Shown here piece after piece: positions 42,901 through 52,500 of a DNA stretch of 64,000 nt. The DNA is from Ornithodoros turicata (taxonomy: Eukaryota > Arthropoda > Arachnida > Ixodida > Argasidae): assembly GCF_037126465.1 (NCBI RefSeq), contig NC_088204.1, positions 74,585,807 to 74,649,806 of the forward strand. Direction: 5' to 3'. Position 1 is the stretch's first letter, and each line of letters begins with the position of its first letter. Both the position numbers and the translations under genes were made by a program. The notes below the pieces were generated by a model. It was not told the origin of the DNA, ran no database searches, and saw only the letters and a list, made by a program, of their open reading frames with translations.

Positions 42901-43099
42901 CAACTGCCTTCGTGTCCGTTCTATTGATATCAACGCGTATTATCAACCGCCTGTCGTTCGATGTAAAGGCAAATGAAATTGCTGTCTCACTGCAATCGTG
43001 TCAATTGAACGACCTTCCGTTTGTATATATTTGTTCACATCTCCACGAGATTGCAATTTTTGTTACCATTGCTTAATACAAACTGCTTGTCCTGATTCC
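36942..43099. other. Region after Cav3: 3' UTR (extent unknown) and spacer
   Basis: It begins with the 3' UTR of the channel. No AATAAA was found close to the stop; the first I noted is at about 39504 beside a TAG repeat (AAATAAAGTAGTAGTAG), which is more likely a retroposon tail. No host exon recognised. T tracts lie at about 38967-39000. Confidence 0.4.
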
Positions 43100-43310
43100 A
43101 TTCGTGTCAACGTAACCGTTTCATCGAATTAGCCGCTTCGTTAATTTGCATTTCGTGGAATTAGCAGTGTTACCAAATTAACAGTTTCTTCAAATTAAAC
43201 GTTTCATCGAAGTAACCGTTTTATCAAATTAACTGTTTCAACGAAGTAACCGTTTTATCACATTAGCCGTTCGATCGAATTATCCGTTTTCAAATTACAT
43301 GTTTTCTTGC
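43100..43310. repeat. Degenerate minisatellite, ~17-bp unit
   Basis: About a dozen diverged copies of a unit near AATTAACCGTTTCATCG, with variants such as AAGTAACCGTTTTATC and AATTAGCCGTTCGATCG, lie head to tail. Edges are soft. Confidence 0.8.
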
Positions 43311-43891
43311 GTTACCTCTTCTTGAGCTTCATGATTGCACGAGTTGTGTGCAGATACGCTTTTTCCGCCACTGACAGCAAAAGCCTGGAGAAAAGAACAA
43401 TCCTGTTACATTTCCACACGCCTGCTTTTTCACTACACAGATGTGTGTTGTGTGTCGCAATTCAGCTTCACTAAACGAAGCTTTCATGTCCACTGCTTGA
43501 TGTTGAAAAAGGTTGTGTTACACAAGAACGTCAATCTGTTTGAAATTGAGAAGCACATTGTTGCTAAGCTGCTGCCATGTTGCACATGCTAATGCGAGAA
43601 TCGGGTGGTAGCCGAAATTGCTCTGTAGCCAGCGCAGGTATGCTGTGATCCTGTTGAGAAAAACAAACAGAAACTTGCTGGGGAACAAGCTTTTTGTTGT
43701 TATATCTTGTCATTATTAAAAATAACAAATTCCGAAATGAATCGTTTCTGTTGTGTGTTTGTTGGACAAAATGCTGGCCGCGTATAGTGGCGGAACGATA
43801 CGAAAACTATACAGGGTGTTTCCTTTTAGCTGCAACAAATTTTCATAAAAAGGGGAGTTGCTTTAGGACGCTTTTACTTTTGTCATGGGAT

Positions 43892-44447
43892 AAAGGCTGA
43901 GACACATGTACGACGAAATGTGCGACCCGTCGTGCGACGCGTCGCAGCGCAAAGCATCCTGGGACTGATTCTGGAGAACTAGGTCGTCGAAGCAGCGCTC
44001 TGCGACAAGTCGCAGCGCGACAAAACTGCTCAGATATCTCCGCTCCCGTCGGTGGGTTGTCGTGCGGATGTAGTGACGTCATGAACCAAGCAGCCAATGA
44101 TGCTGCCTCTCTGGTAGATGCGATGGGTCCGAGAAAAAATGGCGGACAGTGTGTGTTCTGAATGCGAACAGTGGCTGATTTCGTCGTGTTCCGCCTTGAC
44201 AGACACTTGAAATAAGGAATGAACTGTTCTCGTTTAGTGTGAGCACATTTGGTTATGTTAAATAAAGCGTAAGCGAGTGTATCTCTGGCCGCGCTGTTCT
44301 AGCAACACGACGGTTCAGAGCGACATGTCGTAAGGATGTCGCCGCCCATGTGTCTGCTGACGCAGCACGCGACAACTCGTGACACGAAACTGTGCGACTC
44401 GTCGCACGACGGGTCGTGCATTTTGTCGTACATGTGTTTCGCCCTTT
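43892..44447. mobile_element. MITE nested in the fold-back element
   Basis: The ends read TAAAGGCTGAGACACATG and the near-complement of TAAAGGGCGAAACACATG, then GTACGAC. The interior is rich in GTCGCA and CGTCGC words. Flanking TA is consistent with mariner-type insertion. Confidence 0.75.
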
Positions 44448-44801
44448 ACTCGACGGTGCTGACGGTGCGACGGTGACGGTGCTCGACGGAAACCGTATTT
44501 TTTATCAATTACGGGACTAATTAACTGAGATATTTTTATCAACTTTTTAATTCTTGACTTTAGGGAGCACATTGCAATTGCGATATTAAAGCCTGATCTC
44601 CACATGATCCGCTCTAACCACCGATGAAGCACAAAAATAATCGCAGCGCGCGCAAGCAGTATTTCACTCCGCCATCTGCTGCAAACCGTATGTGATCGGC
44701 AAAAGAGCGGCAGTGACATCGGTATCTCCACCCTGACTTAACGTCACAGAAAAACGTCATACGTGATGTAGGCAAACCCTTATCGTGGTATGTTTCACGA
44801 T

Positions 44802-44886
44802 CAATGGGGCAGAGTATCGCCCCTGGCTATGAAACTCCCTATTAAGTTGTTTTTGTTAACCACAATAAAGTTGTTGTTGTTGTTGT
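44802..44886 (+). mobile_element. Retroposon 3' end with (TTG)n tail
   Basis: It matches 32255-32341 (ATGGGGCAGAGTATCGCCCC, then ATGAAACTCCC and AATAAAGTTG repeats). It lies at the centre of the fold-back element. Confidence 0.65.
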
Positions 44887-45199
44887 TTCACAATATTTGT
44901 TTCGTTTCTCTTTTTTGCTTTCTTTTCTTCCTTCTTGTGTTCGCAGTCGCTTGCTGTATCACTCCTTTCGTTCTGCTGGACACGGCTCTTGCCCTTCACG
45001 GGTACGATGAGTGCTGATATGTAGTAGTGATGCGCGAAGCTCCTTGCAAGCAAAAAAGAAAAAGAAAACAAAGATCGCGAAACATACCGCGATAAGGGTT
45101 TGCTTGTCTTTCTGTGACGTTAAGTGAGGGCGGAGACATCGACGTCACTGTCGCTTCTTCGCCGATCACTTGCGTTTTGCAGCAGACGGCCGAGGTGGT

Positions 45200-45407
45200 C
45201 TATACACCGTTTTCCAGCCAGCCTCACACCCAGCGCCTTCGTACGCAGCACACTCCAGCAAGGAGGAAAGCGATATCAGGGAGGAAGCATACGGCCCGTG
45301 TGTTTTCCTTCTCTCTGGAATGTGCGGTAAACAGTTTTCAAAGTGCTCCTGCAACTAGACGGCGGCGCGTTTCAATATGGCGGCATCCACGGGAAAACGG
45401 TGTATAG
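45200..45407. mobile_element. 208-bp MITE nested in the right arm
   Basis: Its exact inverted ends are CTATACACCGTTTTCC. Removing it brings the right arm back into register with the left arm at CTGCTGC and GCAGCGCG. Confidence 0.78.
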
Positions 45408-46490
45408 CACGCGCTGCGATTACATTTGTGCTTCATCAGTAGTTCGAGCGGATCATGTGGACATCGGGCTTTAATATCGTAATCGCAACGTGCTCCCTAA
45501 AGCCAATAATTAAAACGTTGATTAAAATATCGGTGTTCATTAGTCCCCTAATTGAGAAAAAAATACGGTTTCCTAGTAGCAGTCCCGTCGAGCAATCCAA
45601 TGACAAAAGTAAAAGCGTGCTAAGGTAACTCCCCCTTTTATTAAAATGTGTTGCAGCTAAAAAGAAACACCCTGTATAAACATGCATAGCATTCGAGTTA
45701 ATGGAAGTTCACATTGACCAACACTCGAATTACAACAATTAAACGCGCTACGCGCTAAATGTCGTGTCTTTCGAATCCAATTTGTCATAGCAATCTGCGT
45801 GTCTCGCATATTGTATTCTGTCCAAATAAGTACTTTTCTCCGCGATGCTAAATATCATTTTATATTTTAATTTTTTATTTGTTTATTTAAGACGGATTGT
45901 CTCGGGAGGCACGGCTAGAGGCGCCGAGTGCCATAAACAAATCATAAATGAATAGACCTCTGCCGAAGAAACGTCACCGTGACGTATTCGTGACGTTGGT
46001 AGACATAGAGAAACCGAAACAGGGCGGACAGAGAACAACGCTCTTTTACAAGGCCGTATTCCTTCACGGAGGTCAAGGGTCGCTTAACTTTGTATTAATG
46101 GTACACACAAATGAGGTTACATTTTTAGTCGCTTTGGTGTCTCCATTCGCGTTGCTAGTCCACCGAAGGGTTGGTTGCTTCGTCTCGAATGTCAATGTCA
46201 TAATCGTGTGCGCAATGTGGTTTGTTATTAGTTATTACTACTTACTTCGCGCTTGCTTTACAGACACCATTTTAGAGACACCATGTGCACTCCGGGGGAA
46301 ACTCGTGCCCTTCAGGTTCCTGAAGATGGAAGCGCCGGGTATAGCCATCTTTAGAAATGGCTACCAGAAAGATAGGACTCCGGTAGAATGGAGCAGAGCA
46401 AGGCCATACAACTAGTAATATGTAAAGAATTGCATAAAAACCTTACAATATGAAAAGCTATATTTAAACGTGTTTGTAAGTCCCAAACGT

Positions 46491-46558
46491 CGCCACACCA
46501 GCACTGGACAGCGGTTTCGGCCTTATTTCGGTCATCATCAGCGGCGCGTAGGTGGGCG
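46491..46558 (-). ncRNA. Candidate hammerhead ribozyme, second copy, opposite strand
   Basis: On the minus strand, CTGATGA (46541-46535) and GAAAC flank a weaker stem II (GACC/GGCC), followed by CGCTGTC and a stem I 3' strand identical to the other copy (CAGTGCTGGTGTGGCG). The same extra T follows CTGATGA. Stem I has one mismatch near the core. Confidence 0.45.
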
Positions 46559-46654
46559 ACGTTTCAGCGAGTGGCGTCGGAAGGTTACGTGGAACGTGAT
46601 GTCCTCCCGTCAGGGTGAGAGACTCACCTCTGAAAGCCCAGTGCACTGGGCTTT

Positions 46655-46721
46655 CGCCCACCTACGCATTGCTGATGATGGCCCAATAAGGCCGAAACCG
46701 CTGTCCAGTGCTGGTGTGGCG
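46655..46721 (+). ncRNA. Candidate type I hammerhead ribozyme
   Basis: Core CTGATGA is at 46672-46678 and GAAAC at 46694-46698, separated by a GGCC/GGCC stem II with loop CAATAA. A two-base-pair stem III (AC/GT, loop CGCT) leads to the GTC cleavage triplet at 46703-46705. Stem I pairs GCATTG with CAGTGC, CACC with GGTG, and CGCC with GGCG. One oddity is an unpaired T at 46679 between CTGATGA and stem II, so activity is not certain. Confidence 0.55.
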
Positions 46722-47267
46722 TCGTTTGGGACTTATAAACACATGTTCAACGTGCAGCCAAAGAGCTTCTGCTACTTTTCTTCCCTTATATTTAAACGTG
46801 GCTTTCTTGTGACTTGTTGATTGTTTGCTACAGTAATTTCAATCTACCAAGTTGGCGGCGCTGGTGTACCATCTGAAGTTATTAGTTTGTGAACAGAGAT
46901 AGGTATATTACTAGTTTTGAGAAGTATGTCCTCAGTGTATGTGTCCAATGTGCCATCCGTGTGGCAACAATGCTTTCCACGGTAGCTGTCCGTCTCATCA
47001 CCAGCGTTGCTGGCAGCCTTCCAAGATGGGCAGAGAACGGGAAGGTGGGTGAGCTGTTGTTAGGGGGGGGACAGAGGCGGTGACGTCATCTATTGTTGGA
47101 GAATCCGAAACTATCAAGCTTGACGGGTTCTTTAGAAAATTCGTGGAAGCCGCGCAGTTCACTGACTGCACTTTGGGTAGTGAGTATTTCAGGGAGGTTG
47201 ATTTTTTTATTCGAAACAACATTAATATTGTATTGTTTTTGTTTTACTCCAGAGTGCAGTTTGACCT

Positions 47268-47536
47268 ATAGACCTCTCCTTGTCTGTAAACAAATGACGT
47301 CATAGTGTTCCACAGCGCCACCAATTTCGCAGAGTTGAACTACGGTTCGACCCCGAAAGCCACGGTCTTGAGGGGATTACGATGGTTCCTGAAAGGGACG
47401 CGACCCTGCTTTTCTTTCAAAAGCAGGCAGCGAACAAGTGCCCACTCGTGGAACCCAGCCCTCCCCTTCCGATTTGTTTCGGTTTCAGTCTGTCTACCAA
47501 CGTCAAGATGACGTTTCTCGGGTAGATGCCTATTAC
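47268..47536 (-). mobile_element. Dispersed repeat, copy 3 (inverted)
   Basis: It is the reverse of copy 1: TATAGACCTCTCCTTG at the left and ATGACGTTTCTCGGGTAGAT at the right. A segment just left of it (46990-47170) resembles 17200-17450. Confidence 0.65.
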
Positions 47537-48618
47537 GACACGCATTCAAGTGCTCAGGGTTGCAAACGACGTGGCGGGGCGAATCAGCATTTGCGTTCGT
47601 CAGCGGTTTTAGTTGCTGGAAAAGAAAACTTCGTCAACAGCTATAGCGCTGGTGAATATAGTACTCTCGGAAATAATTTCAAGCATTTGTGTCGCTGTGA
47701 GCCGCGTGTCGGGCGACTTGATGCGGTCTGCGTAACATCATGGGCCCGTAATGGCACGGCAAGTGGAAACATTGGTGATGTCAGCTTTTTGCTCCGACGT
47801 CACATATTGACTTCAGGAGGGTATATGCTCGTTTGGAACTTACACTGCCACGGTATCCAGTCAGTTTTGGCGACATTTTGATACATATATGTTTTTATAT
47901 GGAACAGCATATTGATTCGTTCATTATCAGGTTAGTGTAAGTTCGATCTTTACGTTGTTTACGAGGTTGACGTTGCCCAGGTTATAGTCTATATACGCTG
48001 TTGACATTTTCCCGCGCGCGACTGTGCATTTTAGGCAGCTTATTTTCAAGCAGGGGGCCACAAAACGTTTATTTCCAGCAGTCCAGCACTTTGTTTCGAT
48101 GTAAGCCCTTTCTCAGACTGAACCACCCAGGGAATTCCCACTTCCTTTATAAATGAGCTATGAAATCGTCCCCGCAGATAAGCTTCTCAGTTCTCACGGT
48201 TCGTCACTGCTGAAGTATACATGATAAGCATTGAAACAAACACAAAATCTCCATTGTTTACCCCCCCCCCTTTTATCGATCAATCAATCAATCTTCAGTA
48301 CACATGTGAGAAAGATCAGAGAGTCTCAGAGAATCGTAGGAGGGGGGAGGGGGAACCCTCCGCTTCCGATGTTGTATCGCTGTCAGACAATCAAATATCA
48401 GTAACGTGATATCAGCCACTCCATTTGGGGAACGTTCTCCTAAAACTCGCTCACAGATGATTATCGTCATAAGCGTATACAATGTATTTGTATGTGACCT
48501 ATACAGAAACTCCCCATTCGCTCATCTCAAAATAAAGTAGTTGTCCGAATTGGAACGGGCTTCAAGGAGCAAGCTTTTCAAGCGAAGATTTGGAAGTCGA
48601 GTTATTTCCAATAACGGA

Positions 48619-48650
<32 letters not shown>

Positions 48651-49286
48651 GGAAATAATTGCCACGAAATACGACAAAGTGAGAACGTAACACGTTGAGT
48701 TATATGGTTAGTGAGCACTTGTCCGTCTTTAGGGCCCCTGGAGGTTGAGTAAATGTTTGTTGCTGCCCTAGTGTTTCGCGCCTCGTTCTACAACAGATGC
48801 CACAGGTTAGCGACTTATACGGTCTAGCGAAAAAGGGCACGTTTATACGCTGAAGAGAACGTCTTCCATAGCTGGGATAGGAACGAATGGGAAGCATGAT
48901 ATTTTTAAATGCAAATATCAAGTACACGAAGTACGTTTCTCGTGGTTAAACGCGACTAAGAACTACATGAAAAAGTTTTGACATGTAGTGGTGACCAAAG
49001 TGACCAAAAATTCTGTAAAGCGTAGCAGATGGCCATTCACCCCATATAGTGATTTGACCACGTTATTTTCGCAAAGCAGGCTCGCGAACTTAGCAACCCC
49101 AAACGACGCTCGATATGCCGTATGGACTTTGTAGCCACCCCCCCTCCCGGACCAAACTGTAGGACACCTCAGTCAGCTAGCACTTTCGCATCATTTCGTA
49201 TGCAACCATTATCGATGTTATTTCACTCGCACAATCCAACACTCACACCTCCCAATCTTTTTCTGATCCTTGTACTAATACCCAGG
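47537..49286. other. Spacer, nothing coding recognised
   Basis: An AC/AT microsatellite is at about 48620-48651. A retroposon-like end (ACTCCCCATTCG, AATAAAGTAG) is at about 48507-48540. Confidence 0.45.
48620..48651. repeat. (AC)n(AT)n microsatellite
   Basis: A run of AC dinucleotides passes directly into about ten AT dinucleotides. Confidence 0.95.
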
Positions 49287-49552
49287 CAGTGCCGGATTTA
49301 CAGTGGTGGGGGCCCCGGGGGTGAAAGTGGGGGCCCCGGTGCACTGTGCTGTGGGGGCTCCAATCGTGTAACCTATGTCTATCCAATGTGTTATTCAGAC
49401 GCGATATGCGTGGACGGAGGACAGATTTTTACCAGGTTTCCGTTTCAGGGATGCGTTTCAGGCATGCAAAACAGATTTCCGTTGGACAAGACCTTTACTG
49501 GTGGGGGCCCCGGGGCAAGTGCCCCGTCTGCCCTGCCCTAAATACGGCACTG
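49287..49552. mobile_element. 266-bp hAT-type MITE with perfect 8-bp target duplication
   Basis: The ends are CAGTGCCGGATTTA and, inverted, CAGTGCCGTATTTA. TACCCAGG is repeated exactly at 49279-49286 and 49553-49560. The 8-bp duplication and CAGTG ends are typical of hAT elements. The inside has GGGGGCCCCGG blocks near both ends. Frames crossing it are not genes. Confidence 0.92.
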
Positions 49553-52500
49553 TACCCAGGCCATAACCCCTTGTCCCCTCTTAAACTGCAGTCCAATAAG
49601 TCCAAACCATCATTTGTCCCGTTCTTTGTCCTTGTGCTGCTCACAACTGCACATCTGTTGCACATTTGCCTATTTGTGCTGTGCATTTCTTGGCGACAGT
49701 CCGCCGACAAAGGTTCAGCGGGCAACGGAGAAATAACGTCTCTCCGAAATATGGCCCGAAGACAGCTGCGGGAACGCGCTATGTGCCTCCGGGCAAAATG
49801 GGGAGGTAACGTGTTCTTTTTTTTTTTTTTCAATTCTTTTTTTAATCCCATCGCTCCGCCAATTCCTAGGACGAACGGCAGCAAACGTGTGCATTTGTCG
49901 CGCACGTGGGTACAACAGTGCCATAAACTGTAAAAATTGTTTTCCTCGTCCTCCCGGATGGTGGTTCGAGTTCTGCAATGAGTCATCCTCTTGGCCGGCC
50001 AGACCCTGCTTTTTCTTTTCGTTGTTTTTTTGTTCGTTTCGCCAGCTAAAAGCAGCGCTCAGCACGACGACATGGGCGGCCTTTGTCAACACGAAAACAA
50101 TTAACCACTCAATAGTAGCGGCGCTTCAGAGGCAAGCGCTTTTTTTTGCGAGCTAGTCTGGTCCGAGGTAATAAATCACCAAGGTGGATAGTGGGCACGT
50201 GAAGGTTCCCTTGCAGTTCTGCATGTGTCTCTCTTGAGTGTTGCACGAATAAGCTCCAACATTTCTGTGAACTTGTGCGTTGTTTGTATTGGATATTTTT
50301 CGACGGAACAGCTCAGCATATCGTCTCATTATTCATGGTAAGTTACAACATTATCATGTGTGTGTATGTCGTATTTGACTGTATATAGTTGCATTTGGAG
50401 GAGGGGGCTGAAACACCAAATTACCTTGCCTCCCATTCATTACTGTCCCGCATCCAACAGATATCGCAAAAGACATCCCTGGAACCTCCATGAAGCATGT
50501 ATTTTGGGTGTCTCATTTTTTCATTGTAGGGATATTCTAGGGCAGGGTTGAGGACATCCCTGGGATGTGTCAAACATCCCCAATATTACAGCCCAGTTAT
50601 GTCCCTGGGATCAGCTTGCATTGTTGGGGATGTTTGACCTAACGTGAAAAAATTCGTATTAAAAAATCCACTCGTCTGAACATTATGGGATCAAAGCTAT
50701 TTATCTCGGTGAAGATTTTGCCATGGCATCTGTGCTTATAATATTTAGTTCGTGGGAAATTGAATCTTCCCAGTTGTACTCCAAAATTTGCCAAGTCAAC
50801 GTCACGTTCTTTTTTTCTTCTTGTGTTTCTTTTCTGTTTACGGAAACAGAAAGCGCATGCCGGATTTTACCGCATTCTATTGGCAAATACATTCCCTTCA
50901 CTTATGCAATGGTAATAGCGCCCCCCCCCCCCCCAAAAAAAAAAACACAAAACTGGGAAAAGTGTCATTTGGAGATGCGCAAATTGCCGGTGCGAGATCT
51001 CCGAAAGAAGCGATGCCATACGAGGAGGCCCATTCAGTTTTCCTTATCCAAGCTATCTGCTGATAACGCCAGCACGGCTGCAACGCGAAGTTATCTGAAA
51101 GACGAGCGAGAAAGAAACAAAAACGACATTTTTCGCTCTTTTTTTTTTCAGATTTTAACAAAGCAGTAGAGAATATATTTTACAATGCAGCGGTGTAAAT
51201 CCGACGTGGGATTTCTGTTTCTGTAAAAAAAAAAGAAAGAGAGATAGAGAGAAGAAAAAAGAAAGACAAAACGTGATGTTGACTTGCCAAATTTTGGAGA
51301 TCAATTGGGAAAATTCAATTTCACGTGAATTAAATTCATAAAAACGCTCAGAAGAATTAAATGAAACACCCTGTACACTTTTCAACCATAGTTCGAAGGA
51401 AAAAAATAAATACCAGTGAAAAAGAAAGGAAAAGTAGATACGTTGCTTTGGCTCGCTGCCAATGATATCGTCAAACAGGCGGTTTTTAGCAAGCAGGAGC
51501 CCGTAGCATATTTGTGTTGAACTGTTTCGCTTGCCAAATTTTTATATGTCCTTGCAAAAGGGTACAGAACTCCGTTGTGAATTTGAGGTGCGTAGCCACA
51601 CAAAATGGGGCCTCCTGATCCTTTGCAACGTTAATCTTTGTGGTTACGATGAAATTTAGCTTTGTTTCCCTGAGGCAAGTATCATCGGCTAAGGATTGGG
51701 AAACAGTAGCGCTGTGAGGGCATTCTTTAAAAAAATAAAATAAAGAAAGGTCTAAGCTGAGTGTAACAAAGAGGATGGCATGGACAAAGAGGCAGTTAGA
51801 AAAAAGTCAGTTCTAATGATGAATTTTGCAAGAGAACGAGCTGTATGGGGTTGGGCTTGAGTATGTGTGGACATCACCGTGCGCAAAATCTTCCACCTCG
51901 TGCGCCGACGGTTTGCCGCTTGCTTCGCCTGGACCGCGGCCTGGACACCACATCGATCGCTGGAGCTCAAACATGAATCACATATGCTCTCTCAAAATAT
52001 TACTTTCCAATGGGATATTTCTTGACTTTGTACGATTGATTTTCTTGTTTTCTATCTTGTTGTGAGATAAACGTTGTTTGTAGATTAGTAAAGCTCTCGT
52101 AAAATCTAAGGTCAATCTCTGCTCTGCATTCCGCTAACGCAGCCCTTAAGTTTCCTGGGACTCTCATTTGCGCTTATCGACTGTACGAGATGAGGTCCAT
52201 CCTTAATGTTGAAAAAAAATCCGCCCTTAGCGGTAACGATTTCATTCTCTGGGCAAATGCACAACCTAAGCGCCTGCCCTTGACACCCAAAAAAACTTCT
52301 CAGGTCACACGTGCACTTATTACCATGTTAAATGTCATCTCACTACTCCTTTAAAACAAGCGCAACGAAAAAATAATTTTTCCATTTTCGTGAACAAGTA
52401 TGAACTTTAATGATACGACAAATGACACAAAAATATGCCCATTGCACCAGTAGAACCATCTTCAGTATCAACGCAACTTACGCAAAACAAAACAAAAAAA

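Larger units (their letters stand above)
43812..45674. mobile_element. Fold-back element carrying nested insertions
   Basis: The ends are CAGGGTGTTTC and its complement, flanked by TATA on both sides. The arms can be followed inward from both sides (ACTTTTGTCATGGGA, AGGGAGCACATTGCAATT, CCATCTGCTGCAAA, CTTAACGTCACAG and their complements) to a centre at about 44780-45070. Insertions break the arms at about 43892-44447 and 45200-45407, and a retroposon tail sits in the centre. Confidence 0.82.
46459..46800. mobile_element. Penelope-like remnant: 314-bp insertion with 14-bp target duplication
   Basis: TATATTTAAACGTG occurs exactly at 46459-46472 and 46787-46800 and brackets 46473-46786. The insert is two inverted arms of about 85 bp (46473-46560 and 46653-46740) plus a short tail. 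Both arms contain a hammerhead-like core. Long target duplications and hammerhead motifs fit Penelope-like retroelements, in which such ribozymes have been described. No coding part remains. Confidence 0.65.
45951..46911 (+). mobile_element. Dispersed repeat, copy 2, interrupted
   Basis: It starts AATAGACCTCTGCCGAAG and ends with a stretch (about 46835-46911, CTACCAAGTTGGCGGCGCTG) homologous to the end of copy 1. The element at 46473-46786 was inserted into it. Confidence 0.6.

Noticed and set aside
43100..43310. CRISPR array
   Set aside because: The units are degenerate, contiguous and lack unique spacers, and the genome is eukaryotic.
49122..49986. Long overlapping frames around 49100-49990 on both strands
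   Set aside because: They run through the hAT element and its GC-rich ends and have no family match.
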